A stretch of DNA of 64,000 nt from Legionella parisiensis (lineage in GTDB: Bacteria > Pseudomonadota > Gammaproteobacteria > Legionellales > Legionellaceae): the NCBI RefSeq assembly GCF_001467945.1, contig NZ_LNYQ01000013.1:2695405-2759404 (forward strand). Reading direction: 5' to 3'. Of this stretch, positions 37,099 to 46,645 are shown piece by piece (position 1 is the first letter of the stretch; each line of letters starts with the position of its first letter). The notes beneath the pieces are model-generated. The model saw only the letters and a program-made list of their open reading frames with translations, was not told where the DNA came from and made no database searches. Both the position numbers and the translations under genes were made by a program.

Positions 37099-37743
37099 TT
37101 ATCCTTGTTGGAACGCTGTAAGTTGAAAGCTCATACTCCTGGCAAATAATTCAGCTAATAAGGCACCGCTACTTCTATTAAGAAAGCTATGACAATAAGA
37201 GAGCTCTTTTTCAAAATCCTCCTCATTTATCAAAAAATTACTTTTGATTATAATTTTCACCGTTTTTTTATCCATTCTTGTTTGAATGTCTAATTGGGCC
37301 GCGTGAATCTTATTTTTTTGTATGGTGTGAATACATTGTTTCAAGATACGAAATAAAACATGTTTGATCTGAATTTCATTAATACGGAAATTAGAAAAAA
37401 GTCTCTGAAAATCTAGGATTAAGTTAATATCATGATGTTTTATTTCATAGGAATACAGTGAAACTATCTCTATAATCAAATTATGGATATCGGTAGGTTT
37501 TTCTATGAATTTTTCTTGAGCTGCATGCTCATACATCCAATCAATCTTATTTCTCAACAAATCAGTCTGTTCATTAATTTTTTGCAATGCGTTAAGTATT
37601 TGTTTCGGGCTTGAATTGTTTTTTTGTATTCTGAGTTCACAGCCCCCTAAATAAGCTTTAATTGTTGTTATCGGTTGCTTTAATTGGTGAATTATTTCCG
37701 TAATAGATTGAACTTGCGGCTCATCTTCCCTTATTGTTTTCAT
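37099..37743 (-). CDS. Minimal, degenerate histidine-kinase-like protein
   Basis: A 214-residue cytoplasmic protein without sensor or membrane segment. It begins with a HisKA-type H box, EIIHQLKQPITTIKAYLGG (His19), resembling FixL-type HELNQP kinases. The second half has the shape of a HATPase domain, but the N box is changed (FRILKQCIHTI lacks the Asn-x3-Asn pattern) and no DxGxG or GLGL ATP-lid motifs are present. It is therefore unlikely to bind ATP; it could be a phosphotransfer protein or phosphatase for the response regulator encoded 1 base downstream. Functional degeneration is inferred from motifs. Confidence 0.7.
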   Translation of the reverse strand: MKTIREDEPQVQSITEIIHQLKQPITTIKAYLGGCELRIQKNNSSPKQILNALQKINEQTDLLRNKIDWMYEHAAQEKFIEKPTDIHNLIIEIVSLYSYEIKHHDINLILDFQRLFSNFRINEIQIKHVLFRILKQCIHTIQKNKIHAAQLDIQTRMDKKTVKIIIKSNFLINEEDFEKELSYCHSFLNRSSGALLAELFARSMSFQLTAFQQG

Positions 37744-38005
37744 TTCTTCTTATGCCTAACAATTTATATACTCAGGAACATACCCCCATGTTGGGATAAC
37801 ACCTAATCCATTATATTTTATAGCACAGATTCCTATTAATTCCTATGATTCCTCTGGTTCACCTTAGGAGGAAACTGGGGTATGTATTATTGGTAAAAAT
37901 CGGAAATAGATGATACAGGATTTATGTTTATGTCAGTGGTAGTATAAAACGAAAGTGAATCGGGTTACACTTTGAAAAGTATCATGGAACAGTTATAGGT
38001 AAGGA

Positions 38006-39250
38006 ATGCGTTATATTGGTTTCATCATTGTTTTATTGATGAGCTTCATGAGTGATGAGGCGCTAGCAGCTGCCCCCTTTACTTTTAAAGAGGCATTAGA
38101 GATTGCCTATCGTAATAATCCTGATCTGCAAGCGGAAATGGATAAAGCACAAGCAATTCGTGGTTATTTTATCCAAAGCGGACTCTACCCCAATCCCCAA
38201 CTGATGTTAACTGCTGAAAATTTTGGTGGTTCAGGCAGCTACTCTAGTTATGAGGCTGCAGAAACCACGGCGTCTATAACTCAGCCTATCCCTTTAGGGC
38301 ATCGTCTTTCCTATTTGAAAAAAGCAACTTATGCAGATTATCTGGCAGCTTTGGCTCAGATTAAAGTTCAAAAAGCAGTACTTTATGTATCAGTTGGTGT
38401 GGCCTATGTTGATGCTTTGTATGCAGGCCAATGGCATCAAGTGACTAAAAAATTAATTCGCCTGAATGAAGAGATAGTTACAGCCATTGAACGAAGGGTA
38501 AAAGCTGGAGTGGGTACGGAATTGGATTTAAGATTAGCTCAAGGACGTTTAGGTGAGGCACGTATTCAAGAACAAAAAGCGATGCGCGATGCGCTTTCTC
38601 AACGAGCAAAGCTTGCTCGTTTATTAGGTGATGGATTAAGAATCGACAGGTCATTGGTGGATAAAGGATTACCCGATGTAGTATTAGATTTGTCATTACT
38701 CTTGAAAAAATTGCCTCAAAGTCCGCAATTAATGCAAATGCAACTGCAACTTCGAGCAAAGCGTGCAACGATTACTGCGGTTAAAAAATCAGTTTGGCCT
38801 GATTTAAATATTCAACTAGGCGGGCGTCATTTTTCCGATGACGGAAGCAATGCAGCTGTACTTTCTGCTTTTGCTCAAGCCCCTGTTTTTGATCGAAATC
38901 AAGGAAAGATACTGACTGCAGAGGCACAATTTACGCAAACGGCGCATGCATATCAAGGAGCACGGCTTGATGTACGACAAAATGTCTATAATGTTTTTTT
39001 ACAGGCACAACAAAGCGAATACGAAGCGAATTTAGTTACTGAGTCACTTTTACCTTTAGCCCGTAAATCAATAAAACTTGCTGAAGAGGGGTACCAAATG
39101 GGGCGATACACTTACATTGAATTATCTCTTGCTTTAAATACATTATATGAAGAAGAACGGCACTATCAACAAGCCCACGCGGATTATCATAAGGCATTAA
39201 TTCAGCTTACGGGACTTTTAGGACTTCGTCCCACAAAGGAGAGTAAATGA
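38006..39250 (+). CDS. helC: TolC-family outer membrane factor of heavy-metal efflux
   Basis: A 414-residue CzcC-type protein: signal peptide (residues 1-22), then two OEP repeats of long helices with YPNPQLMLTAENFGGSG and a QAxFxxT-like second repeat (SQAPVFDRNQGKILTAEAQF-type). It forms the outer membrane channel of an RND pump. Stop and next start overlap (ATGA), so translation is coupled to helB. The gene order C-B-A and the sequences match the Legionella helCBA locus, on which the symbols are based. Confidence 0.85.
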   Translation: MRYIGFIIVLLMSFMSDEALAAAPFTFKEALEIAYRNNPDLQAEMDKAQAIRGYFIQSGLYPNPQLMLTAENFGGSGSYSSYEAAETTASITQPIPLGHRLSYLKKATYADYLAALAQIKVQKAVLYVSVGVAYVDALYAGQWHQVTKKLIRLNEEIVTAIERRVKAGVGTELDLRLAQGRLGEARIQEQKAMRDALSQRAKLARLLGDGLRIDRSLVDKGLPDVVLDLSLLLKKLPQSPQLMQMQLQLRAKRATITAVKKSVWPDLNIQLGGRHFSDDGSNAAVLSAFAQAPVFDRNQGKILTAEAQFTQTAHAYQGARLDVRQNVYNVFLQAQQSEYEANLVTESLLPLARKSIKLAEEGYQMGRYTYIELSLALNTLYEEERHYQQAHADYHKALIQLTGLLGLRPTKESK

Positions 39251-40500
39251 AGTTTCCACGGTCATGGTTTTTTTTTCTATTATTGTTTATTTTCTTACTG
39301 AGTTTAAGTTTGATTTTCTCGACGAGTAAGAATACGCGTGCGACTGACGATAGAGGTTTCCAAGAGACTCTGCAAAAAGGTCCCCACGGAGGCCGTTTAT
39401 TTAAGAAAGGGGATCTAAGTCTTGAGCTTTTAATATTTGAGCGTGCCATGCCCCCTCATTTCCGAGCTTATTTTTATGCGAATGGTAAGATTATTGCTCC
39501 GGATAAAGCGCGTTTAACTCTTTTATTAACACGATTTAATGGCAAAAAGGAGACGGTTACTTTTATTCCTGCCAATCATTTTTTAGAAAGCAATGAAGTG
39601 ATTAAAGAGCCTCATTCTTTTGATGCCACAGTTCAATTAGAGTTCTTGGGAAAGCAGATGATGTGGCATTATGCATCATACGAAGGGCGAGTTAAGATTA
39701 GCCCGACAGTCCTTAATGCTGCAAAGATACACACGGCAATAGCACGAAGTCATGAGATCAAAACGGAATTAAACGTGGTAGGAAAAATTCTTCCTAATCG
39801 CGATACATTGGCGCCTATCTATGCACGTTATCCTGGCATTATCAAATCCATGATTAAAAATCTTGGCGATGAAGTCACGAAAGGAGAAACATTAGCCACA
39901 GTAGAAAGTAATGAAAGTTTACAAAACTACACGATTACAGCACCGATTAACGGTACTATTGTGCAAAAGAATGCTACGAATGGTGAGTTGACGCAAAATA
40001 CCAAACCAATTTACGAAGTAGCAAATTTAGCTAATGTATGGGCAGATTTTACTTTGTACCGTAAAAATGCCCCTCTTGTAAAGCAGGGAATGGAAGTTAT
40101 CGTAACAGGAGATGAAGGAAGACCTAAGTGCTGGAGTACCATTTCTTATATATCCCCTTTGGGCATTGAAGACAGTCAGACTAACTTAGCCCGTGCTATT
40201 CTGCCTAATGAAGAACGCTCCTGGTTGCCAGGTATGTACATTAATGGAGCAATCATTATCAATAAGAAAACGGTTCCCGTCGCTGTTCCTCTTTCCGCAA
40301 TCCAGAAAATGAATGAAAAAGATGTGGTTTTTGTTCAACAAGGTGATTATTTTGAGGCAACCCCAGTAATTTTAGGAGAACAGGACGAGCAATGGGCCGA
40401 GGTGACTTCGGGACTTGATGCGGGACAACGCTACGTCAGTGAAAATAGTTTTTATATCAAAGCGGAACTAGGGAAGGAAGGCGCAAGCCATGAGGATTAA
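39247..40500 (+). CDS. helB: RND efflux periplasmic adaptor (membrane fusion protein), CzcB-like
   Basis: A 417-residue adaptor anchored by one N-terminal membrane segment (residues 8-24). The core carries a lipoyl-like barrel (PGIIKSMIKNLGDEVTKGET and the second half ITAPINGTIVQKNATNGELT) and a beta-barrel region near 270-330. It links the HelA pump to the HelC channel. It overlaps helC by 4 bases and precedes helA by 8 bases, so the three make one operon. Confidence 0.87.
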   Translation: MKFPRSWFFFLLLFIFLLSLSLIFSTSKNTRATDDRGFQETLQKGPHGGRLFKKGDLSLELLIFERAMPPHFRAYFYANGKIIAPDKARLTLLLTRFNGKKETVTFIPANHFLESNEVIKEPHSFDATVQLEFLGKQMMWHYASYEGRVKISPTVLNAAKIHTAIARSHEIKTELNVVGKILPNRDTLAPIYARYPGIIKSMIKNLGDEVTKGETLATVESNESLQNYTITAPINGTIVQKNATNGELTQNTKPIYEVANLANVWADFTLYRKNAPLVKQGMEVIVTGDEGRPKCWSTISYISPLGIEDSQTNLARAILPNEERSWLPGMYINGAIIINKKTVPVAVPLSAIQKMNEKDVVFVQQGDYFEATPVILGEQDEQWAEVTSGLDAGQRYVSENSFYIKAELGKEGASHED

Positions 40501-40508
40501 GGATAAAG

Positions 40509-43500
40509 ATGCTTGAAAACATTATACACTTTTCTTTAAAACATCGTTGGTTCGTCCTTTTATTCACACTGATTATTGCAGGGCTTGGTGTATATAATTT
40601 TCAGCGCCTCCCAATTGATGCAGTACCGGATATCACGAATGTCCAAGTACAAATTAATACCGAAGCCTCAGGTTATTCACCTTTTGAAGTGGAGCAGCGC
40701 ATCACTTTTCCTGTCGAATTGGCGATGAGTGGCTTACCGAATTTAGATTACACACGTTCTTTATCACGTTATGGGTTGTCTCAGGTTACTGTAGTGTTTA
40801 AAGATGGAACGAATATTTATTTTGCACGTCAATTGATTAATGAGCGTTTACAAGAGGTTAAAGATAAACTTCCTGCAGAAGCAGAAACAACATTAGGGCC
40901 TATTTCTACAGGTCTTGGTGAGATATTCATGTACGTTGTGAAGAACAAACCTAATGCCCCTGTCACACAGCATCATAATGCTACAGAACTTCGTACCCTC
41001 CAAGATTGGATCATTAAACCGCAATTACGTAATGTGGAGGGGGTAGCAGAGGTCAATACAATTGGTGGTTATGAAAAACAATTTCATATTACTCCTGAAC
41101 CGAGCAAACTGGTGCGATATAGTTTGAGTTTAAATAGTGTGGTGGAGGCTTTACAACGCAATAATGCGAATGTGGGGGCAGGATATATCGAACGCAATGG
41201 AGAGCAGAACCTCATTCGAATTCCTGGACAAGTACAAAACATAGCGGATATTGAAAATATTGTTATAGCCAGTTTTGAGGGTACTCCGGTGCGAATCAGA
41301 GATGTAGCGGATGTTGTTTTAGGTAAAGAGTTACGTACTGGAGCTGCTACTGAAAATAGCAAGGAAGTAGTTTTAGGTACTGTGTTTATGTTGATGGGGG
41401 AAAATAGTCGCACTGTATCTAAACGTGTCGCTGCTAAAATGAAGGAAATTAATAAATCTCTTCCTGAGGGGGTTGAGGCTGTTACGGTTTATAACAGAAC
41501 CGCCCTCGTTAATGCCACGATTAACACCGTTAAGAACAATTTACTTGAAGGTGCTTTGCTCGTATGCGTTATTTTATTTTTATTTTTGGGAAACATCCGT
41601 GCCGCACTGATCACTGCTACGGTTATTCCTTTATCGATGCTACTGACCATCACGGGGATGGTCAGCAATCAAATCAGCGCCAATCTGATGAGTTTAGGGG
41701 CGCTTGATTTTGGTTTAATTGTCGATGGCGCGGTAATTATTGTTGAAAATTGCATGAAACATTTGGGTCAGCAGCAGCATGAATTACAGCGTATTTTAAC
41801 GCATGAAGAACGTTTAAAAGTTATTACTTCTGCTACCACTGAAGTCATCAGACCCAGTATTTTTGGCGTATTCATTATTACTGTGGTTTACCTTCCGATT
41901 TTAACATTAACCGGTGTAGAAGGAAAAATGTTTTTACCTATGGCGGAAACAGTGATTATTGCCCTGATGTCCTCGATGTTATTTGCTTTAACTTTTGTGC
42001 CAGCTGCAGTGGCTATTTTTCTACGAGGCCGCATTCAAGAGAAAGATAATCGCTTGGTGCACGGTATTTCATTAGTATATGCGCGAGTTTTGCGGCATAG
42101 TTTTCATGCTCGATATGGGGTGATTGGCGCTGCGATAGTTTTGGTTCTGATTAGCCTTCTCATTGCTTTTCAATTAGGTGGTGAGTTTATTCCAAGCCTT
42201 GATGAGGGCGATATTGCTATGCATGCCATGCGTATTCCAGGTACCAGTTTAACGCAGGCGATTGCCATGCAAGATTTGGTCGAACAAAGAATCAGACAGT
42301 TTCCTGAAGTGAGCGTTGTTTTTTCCAAACTAGGTACAGCTGAAGTGGCTACTGATCCTATGCCGCCAAATGTGGCTGATACGTTTATTATGTTAAAACC
42401 ACGAAAAGAATGGCCTAATCCTAAAAAAACCAAACCAGCGCTCATGCAAGAAATCGAACAGGCTGTAACAAAAATTCCAGGAAATAATTATGAATTTACC
42501 CAACCAATTCAAATGCGGTTTAATGAATTAATTTCAGGCGTACGCAGTGATGTAGCCGTAAAGGTATTTGGAGATGATATGAATACCTTAAGAGAAATTG
42601 CTGAATCAATCAGCACGCAACTTAAAGATGTGCCAGGTGCTGCTGATGTGAAGGTAGAGCAGGTGAGCGGCTTGCCTCTGCTTACCATTGAAATAAATCG
42701 AGATACTCTTGCTCGTTATGGTTTGCAAGCAGGTACAGTGCAAGATGCGATTGTTATTGCAACAGGAGGTAAGAAAGGCGGAGAGCTTTTTGAAGGAGAT
42801 AAACGATTTGATTTAATTGTGCGCTTGCCAGAATCTTTGCGTTCAAGCCCTGATGTATTAAGAAATGTTTTTGTTCCCTTACCGCCGGCAAAGGATGGAG
42901 ATCTCCATTTCATTCCATTGAGTGAAGTAGCTAAAACGATACGTAGTGAAAGTCCGAACCAAATTAGTCGTGAAAGTGGTAAGCGTCGTGTGGTGGTTAC
43001 AGCAAATGTGAGGAATCGAGATTTAAGTTCATTTGTTAACGAAGCCAAAGAACGCATCGAGCAAAATGTTAAATTACCGAGTGGCTATTGGATTACTTGG
43101 GGAGGTCAGTTTGAACAATTGCAATCTGCATCCCAACGCTTACAAATTGTGGTACCCGTTACCTTATTAGGCATTTTTTTATTACTTTTTATGAGTCTGG
43201 GTAATATCCGTGATGCACTTTTAGTTTTTTCAGGTATTCCTCTTGCGCTAACCGGGGGCGTATTTGCTTTGTATTTGCGTGATATCCCTTTGTCTATTTC
43301 TGCAGGAGTGGGGTTTATCGCTTTATCCGGGGTGGCGGTTTTAAATGGTCTGGTTATGATTACTTTTATCAATAAATTATACGAACAGAAAAAATTCTAT
43401 TTGAAAGATGCCGTGTTGAAAGGCTCATTGACAAGACTTAGGCCAGTGCTAATGACCGCACTGGTTGCTTCTTTGGGGTTTGTGCCTATGGCATTGGCAA

Positions 43501-43652
43501 CAGGTACTGGTTCTGAGGTACAAAGACCTTTAGCAACCGTAGTCATTGGCGGAATTATTTCTTCTACTTTTTTAACGTTACTGGTTTTACCGGGTTTGTA
43601 CTATATAGTTCATCAAAGACGTACAAAAAGAACACCAAATCCAACCCTGTAA
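40509..43652 (+). CDS. helA: Heavy-metal efflux RND pump, CzcA family
   Basis: A 1047-residue inner-membrane proton antiporter with 12 membrane segments and two large periplasmic loops. Segment 4 reads LDFGLIVDGAVIIVEN (Asp400, Asp406, Glu413), equivalent to Asp402, Asp408 and Glu415 of CzcA, which are needed for proton-coupled transport. The DFGxxxDGAVxxVEN form marks the divalent-cation (Zn/Co/Cd/Ni) type and not the CusA copper type, although Legionella hel function has not been assigned to one metal here. AAGGAT lies just before the ATG. Confidence 0.92.
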   Translation: MLENIIHFSLKHRWFVLLFTLIIAGLGVYNFQRLPIDAVPDITNVQVQINTEASGYSPFEVEQRITFPVELAMSGLPNLDYTRSLSRYGLSQVTVVFKDGTNIYFARQLINERLQEVKDKLPAEAETTLGPISTGLGEIFMYVVKNKPNAPVTQHHNATELRTLQDWIIKPQLRNVEGVAEVNTIGGYEKQFHITPEPSKLVRYSLSLNSVVEALQRNNANVGAGYIERNGEQNLIRIPGQVQNIADIENIVIASFEGTPVRIRDVADVVLGKELRTGAATENSKEVVLGTVFMLMGENSRTVSKRVAAKMKEINKSLPEGVEAVTVYNRTALVNATINTVKNNLLEGALLVCVILFLFLGNIRAALITATVIPLSMLLTITGMVSNQISANLMSLGALDFGLIVDGAVIIVENCMKHLGQQQHELQRILTHEERLKVITSATTEVIRPSIFGVFIITVVYLPILTLTGVEGKMFLPMAETVIIALMSSMLFALTFVPAAVAIFLRGRIQEKDNRLVHGISLVYARVLRHSFHARYGVIGAAIVLVLISLLIAFQLGGEFIPSLDEGDIAMHAMRIPGTSLTQAIAMQDLVEQRIRQFPEVSVVFSKLGTAEVATDPMPPNVADTFIMLKPRKEWPNPKKTKPALMQEIEQAVTKIPGNNYEFTQPIQMRFNELISGVRSDVAVKVFGDDMNTLREIAESISTQLKDVPGAADVKVEQVSGLPLLTIEINRDTLARYGLQAGTVQDAIVIATGGKKGGELFEGDKRFDLIVRLPESLRSSPDVLRNVFVPLPPAKDGDLHFIPLSEVAKTIRSESPNQISRESGKRRVVVTANVRNRDLSSFVNEAKERIEQNVKLPSGYWITWGGQFEQLQSASQRLQIVVPVTLLGIFLLLFMSLGNIRDALLVFSGIPLALTGGVFALYLRDIPLSISAGVGFIALSGVAVLNGLVMITFINKLYEQKKFYLKDAVLKGSLTRLRPVLMTALVASLGFVPMALATGTGSEVQRPLATVVIGGIISSTFLTLLVLPGLYYIVHQRRTKRTPNPTL

Positions 43653-43724
43653 ATTTTTAGAGTTGATCATGAATTGTGTTTGCTCTTTTTTTCAGGTAAT
43701 TTGATCTATAAAACAGATTCTTAC

Positions 43725-44246
43725 ATGGATAATATTATGGACGACATGATTGTTTTGGCGATTCGTAATTTTACATTGACCTGTTTTATTTTAGGCCTGT
43801 TGTTTTCTTTTATTGAATTGTTGATACACTCCAAACCAATAAAAATAGCTAATATCATTGAAATTATATTTTCCTGGTTTTTATTATTTAATATTGGCTT
43901 GGCCTATTTGTTTAATTTTGTAATGCATGTCTTCTTCGGTGATTTTACAGCACAATTTATTGGCTGGCCGCAAAGCCCGTTTCAAATGGAGGTTGGCTTT
44001 GCAAGCTTGGGAATTGCTGTGAATGGGGTAATCAGCTTTAAAAGTAAAATTGCTTTTCGTGCGGCAACGATTATCGTTCCTGCGATGTTCTTATGGGGAG
44101 CTGCTGGTGTCCATCTTTATCAAATGATCACGACCCATAATTTTGAACCCGGCAACGCGGGTACCATATTTTGGACTGATATTCTAATGCCTGCTATCGC
44201 GTTTCTGTTACTCTGGCTTCATTATCGAAACCAGCTTGCCCGATAG
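43725..44246 (+). CDS. DUF6790-like membrane protein
   Basis: A 173-residue protein (from the ATG at 43725; the frame is open from a TTG at 43674) with five hydrophobic segments. The stretch FIGWPQSPFQMEVGFASLG is the recognisable signature of the DUF6790 family; the rest agrees in size and topology. Its function is unknown. It follows helA by 72 bases and could be co-transcribed with the efflux operon. Confidence 0.7.
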   Translation: MDNIMDDMIVLAIRNFTLTCFILGLLFSFIELLIHSKPIKIANIIEIIFSWFLLFNIGLAYLFNFVMHVFFGDFTAQFIGWPQSPFQMEVGFASLGIAVNGVISFKSKIAFRAATIIVPAMFLWGAAGVHLYQMITTHNFEPGNAGTIFWTDILMPAIAFLLLWLHYRNQLAR

Positions 44247-44374
44247 GTGAGTGACTTCAGATACACCACCTCATTCCTTGGTATTCATTTCTTTTTTCAT
44301 GCGATGCTTCGTTTGACAAAGTTGACTTTTATTACCAAAATTAATAGATAACCATCGAGTTATGGAGGTGAATC

Positions 44375-44887
44375 ATGAGCAAAGTAACTCAATTCAAGAA
44401 AGGATCTCCTTCTAAAGGATCTTCCATTCAAATTAATCGTACGCAAAATCCTTTTTTAAGTCTGCAACATGAAATAGATAGATTATTTAGAGACTTTAAT
44501 GAGTTTTTACCTACATCTAAATTCAATTTGGGACAATTTGAAAGGCTGGATATTTCTCCTTCAATGGACGTTGTTGAGGACAAAGAGCATTTTTGTGTTC
44601 AGTTAGAAATGCCTGGCATGGATGAAAAAGACGTTAAAGTGTCTATAACTGACAATGTACTCACTATTAGCGGTGAAAAGTCCAGTTCAAAAAAAAATGA
44701 AGGTAAAAAATTTATTGCTCGAGAAATTAGCTATGGAAAATATGAGCGTTCCATTTCGTTACCTGCAACCGTTGATCTTGCTAAAGCAAAAGCAACCTTT
44801 AAAAAAGGAATGCTTTGGGTTGATTTACCTAAAAAAACAGAGTCCAAAGCGGGTGTGCGATCAATAAAAGTTGAACAAGCCAAATAG
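44375..44887 (+). CDS. Small heat-shock protein, Hsp20/alpha-crystallin family
   Basis: A 170-residue chaperone with a perfect GGAGG upstream. The alpha-crystallin domain spans about 58-160: DISPSMDVVEDKEHFCVQLE, MPGMDEKDVKVSI, VLTISGEKSS, and the terminal strand GMLWVDLPKK. It holds unfolding proteins in an ATP-independent manner in the cytoplasm. A hairpin after the stop may terminate it. Confidence 0.92.
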   Translation: MSKVTQFKKGSPSKGSSIQINRTQNPFLSLQHEIDRLFRDFNEFLPTSKFNLGQFERLDISPSMDVVEDKEHFCVQLEMPGMDEKDVKVSITDNVLTISGEKSSSKKNEGKKFIAREISYGKYERSISLPATVDLAKAKATFKKGMLWVDLPKKTESKAGVRSIKVEQAK

Positions 44888-44896
44888 ATCTAAATA

Positions 44897-44920
44897 GCCT
44901 CATAGTTAAAACTATGAGGC
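44897..44920 (+). terminator. Hairpin after hsp20 (possible terminator)
   Basis: GCCTCATAG and CTATGAGGC form a perfect 9-bp stem with a TTAAAA loop 10 bases after the stop; the downstream sequence is not T-rich, so it may act in both directions with the convergent small gene. Confidence 0.5.
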
Positions 44921-44940
44921 ATTATCTCAGCGCAAATCAT

Positions 44941-45090
44941 TCAGGCCTTTACCCAAAAAATACGCACTAAAACGTACAAAATGGTCATTCCTAAAACAGG
45001 AATAACAATAAAGGCAAGAAAGTTATAAAATCCGATTCTATTTTCTGGCGAAGCATTGTAAAACGCTTTAAATTTTTTCCAGAAGGTCAT
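44941..45090 (-). CDS. Small single-pass membrane protein (49 aa)
   Basis: ATG at 45090 opens 49 codons. The N terminus is basic and aromatic (MTFWKKFKAFYNASPENRIG), then one hydrophobic segment (about 21-44) with FYNFLAFIVIPVLGMTILYV follows, and a short basic tail ends it. GGAG lies 10 bases upstream. The clear topology argues that this is a real gene, probably an inner-membrane small protein. Family not recognised. Confidence 0.55.
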   Translation of the reverse strand: MTFWKKFKAFYNASPENRIGFYNFLAFIVIPVLGMTILYVLVRIFWVKA

Positions 45091-45233
45091 TAGGGTTGAT
45101 CTCCAATTTTTTCTTATGCGTTATTGAATAAGATTATAGGTTCTAGAGAAGTCTAATGGTACCCTTTTAGACCACTCGATTACAGGTTCGATACGAAGTC
45201 AAGTATGTGGCTTACTCGTTATGAGGATGTAAA

Positions 45234-45737
45234 ATGTTACTTTTTAGTGCTGCGTTATTTAAACATAAATTGAATTTTAAACCACTATCAGAAGGTATGG
45301 AGAATTTATCGCTGGCTGCAACTTGGGCAGAAGGAGAATGGGGATATATTCGTAATAAAGGAGTTGAATTTCGTAAGGAAGTGCTCAATGACATGAAGGA
45401 GCATGTATATATAGGTCTGTTAAATGATCAACCTGTCGCATTGTTTGCTTTGTTTCCAAAAGAAATAGCTCTCGAATTTAATGAAAAAAAGTTTAAGGTA
45501 CCTGCTGTGAGTGAATTAATGTATGTGTATGTGGACAAACCTTATCGTGGATTGGGTTTTGGCAAACAAATCATTGAGCAGGCTAAGGAGATTGCAAAAT
45601 CACAAAAAGTGGAATTTATCATGTTAGATACCTTAAAACCTTCATTAAATCGATTTTATGAAAATGCCGGGGCTGACGTTATTGCAGAGAATCAGTTGTT
45701 TTCTCATCCTACAGATGTTTTAACCATTAGGTTGTAG
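45234..45737 (+). CDS. GNAT-family N-acetyltransferase
   Basis: A 167-residue enzyme with GAGG upstream. The acetyl-CoA binding motif A reads VYVDKPYRGLGFGKQIIEQA (residues about 101-120), the RxxGxG loop being RGLGFG. The C-terminal part has the usual FYENAG element before the final strands. The acceptor substrate is unknown. Confidence 0.88.
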   Translation: MLLFSAALFKHKLNFKPLSEGMENLSLAATWAEGEWGYIRNKGVEFRKEVLNDMKEHVYIGLLNDQPVALFALFPKEIALEFNEKKFKVPAVSELMYVYVDKPYRGLGFGKQIIEQAKEIAKSQKVEFIMLDTLKPSLNRFYENAGADVIAENQLFSHPTDVLTIRL

Positions 45738-45840
45738 CAGAGACTTCAATCCTGAGTTATAGGAAAACCTGCCAACAAGTCCTGAGAGTTACTTACAGAG
45801 ATTGAAACAGGAAAGTACGCATTCTACAGTGATATCTAAA

Positions 45841-45889
45841 AAGCGGACCTCCCTGTCTGCGCAGGGAGGAAAACATCCGTTTTCTGCTT
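45841..45889. terminator. Bidirectional terminator-like hairpin
   Basis: CCTCCCTG and CAGGGAGG (45848-45869) form an 8-bp stem with loop TCTGCG, flanked by a second pairing layer (AAGCGGA with TCCG...GCTT). It lies between convergent genes ending at 45737 and 45936. Confidence 0.5.
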
Positions 45890-45935
45890 AGCTTGAAGGC
45901 CATGGTCTTCACTAGGCCAGGTGATTAAAACGTTT

Positions 45936-46454
45936 TTATAACGCAACGAGACGAGATTTAACGTTTAAAAAGTCGAAATCGCCCAGATCCGCATCGAATT
46001 TTGCGCTTGCTTGTACCAAAGTATCTGTAATAACCCCTTCTATAATGTCAATAAGAGGCGTTTCTTTATAGCGTCTCATGGATTTGACCTGTTTTTCCAA
46101 ATTCTGTCCAGCAACTGTTTGAGGATTAGTACGATTCAATTGAAACTGCCCTAGTCCGATTTCGCTGGTTACTTTATCCAGTGCCTGCTGATATGAAGCG
46201 GCTATACCGGATTTGATTGCTTGTGCTACTGAGTCAACGGGAGTCCCTTGTTTCAGTAACTGAGCGCAAATTTCCGCCAATTGATTGATTTCATTGATAT
46301 AGCCTTGTTGATTGCGTAACATTAATATTTTCATGGCTGAGGCAGCTGTGGAACTGACTTGGGGAATATCTGCGGTTAGTTCCTTTTTAAATAGAGCATC
46401 TAAAGAAAACACAGGTTCAGGGTGATTGGTGGTTATATCAATTTTTTTTTGCAC
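45936..46454 (-). CDS. Orphan helical protein (172 aa)
   Basis: The frame is open from 46517, but GTG at 46454 has GGAG six bases upstream and is preferred. The protein is helical, without signal or membrane segments; segments such as AEICAQLLKQGTPVDSVAQA and QQALDKVTSEIGLGQFQL look amphipathic. No family is recognised. It diverges from the AraC regulator. Confidence 0.6.
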   Translation of the reverse strand: MQKKIDITTNHPEPVFSLDALFKKELTADIPQVSSTAASAMKILMLRNQQGYINEINQLAEICAQLLKQGTPVDSVAQAIKSGIAASYQQALDKVTSEIGLGQFQLNRTNPQTVAGQNLEKQVKSMRRYKETPLIDIIEGVITDTLVQASAKFDADLGDFDFLNVKSRLVAL

Positions 46455-46645
46455 AGTAGACTCCAAAAATAGAATTAGCTGGATAAATCGCTCACGTTTT
46501 AGCAAAATAAAAAACATTATGAAATAAATTTGATCAATTGTAAAGGCTTTTTAAAAGTTAAAGAGGAGTGAACACCACTGAAATATTCTTCACTCAATGT
46601 GGTATAATAAGACTATTTTTATTGTTTTTCGAGCGAGTAGTTAAA

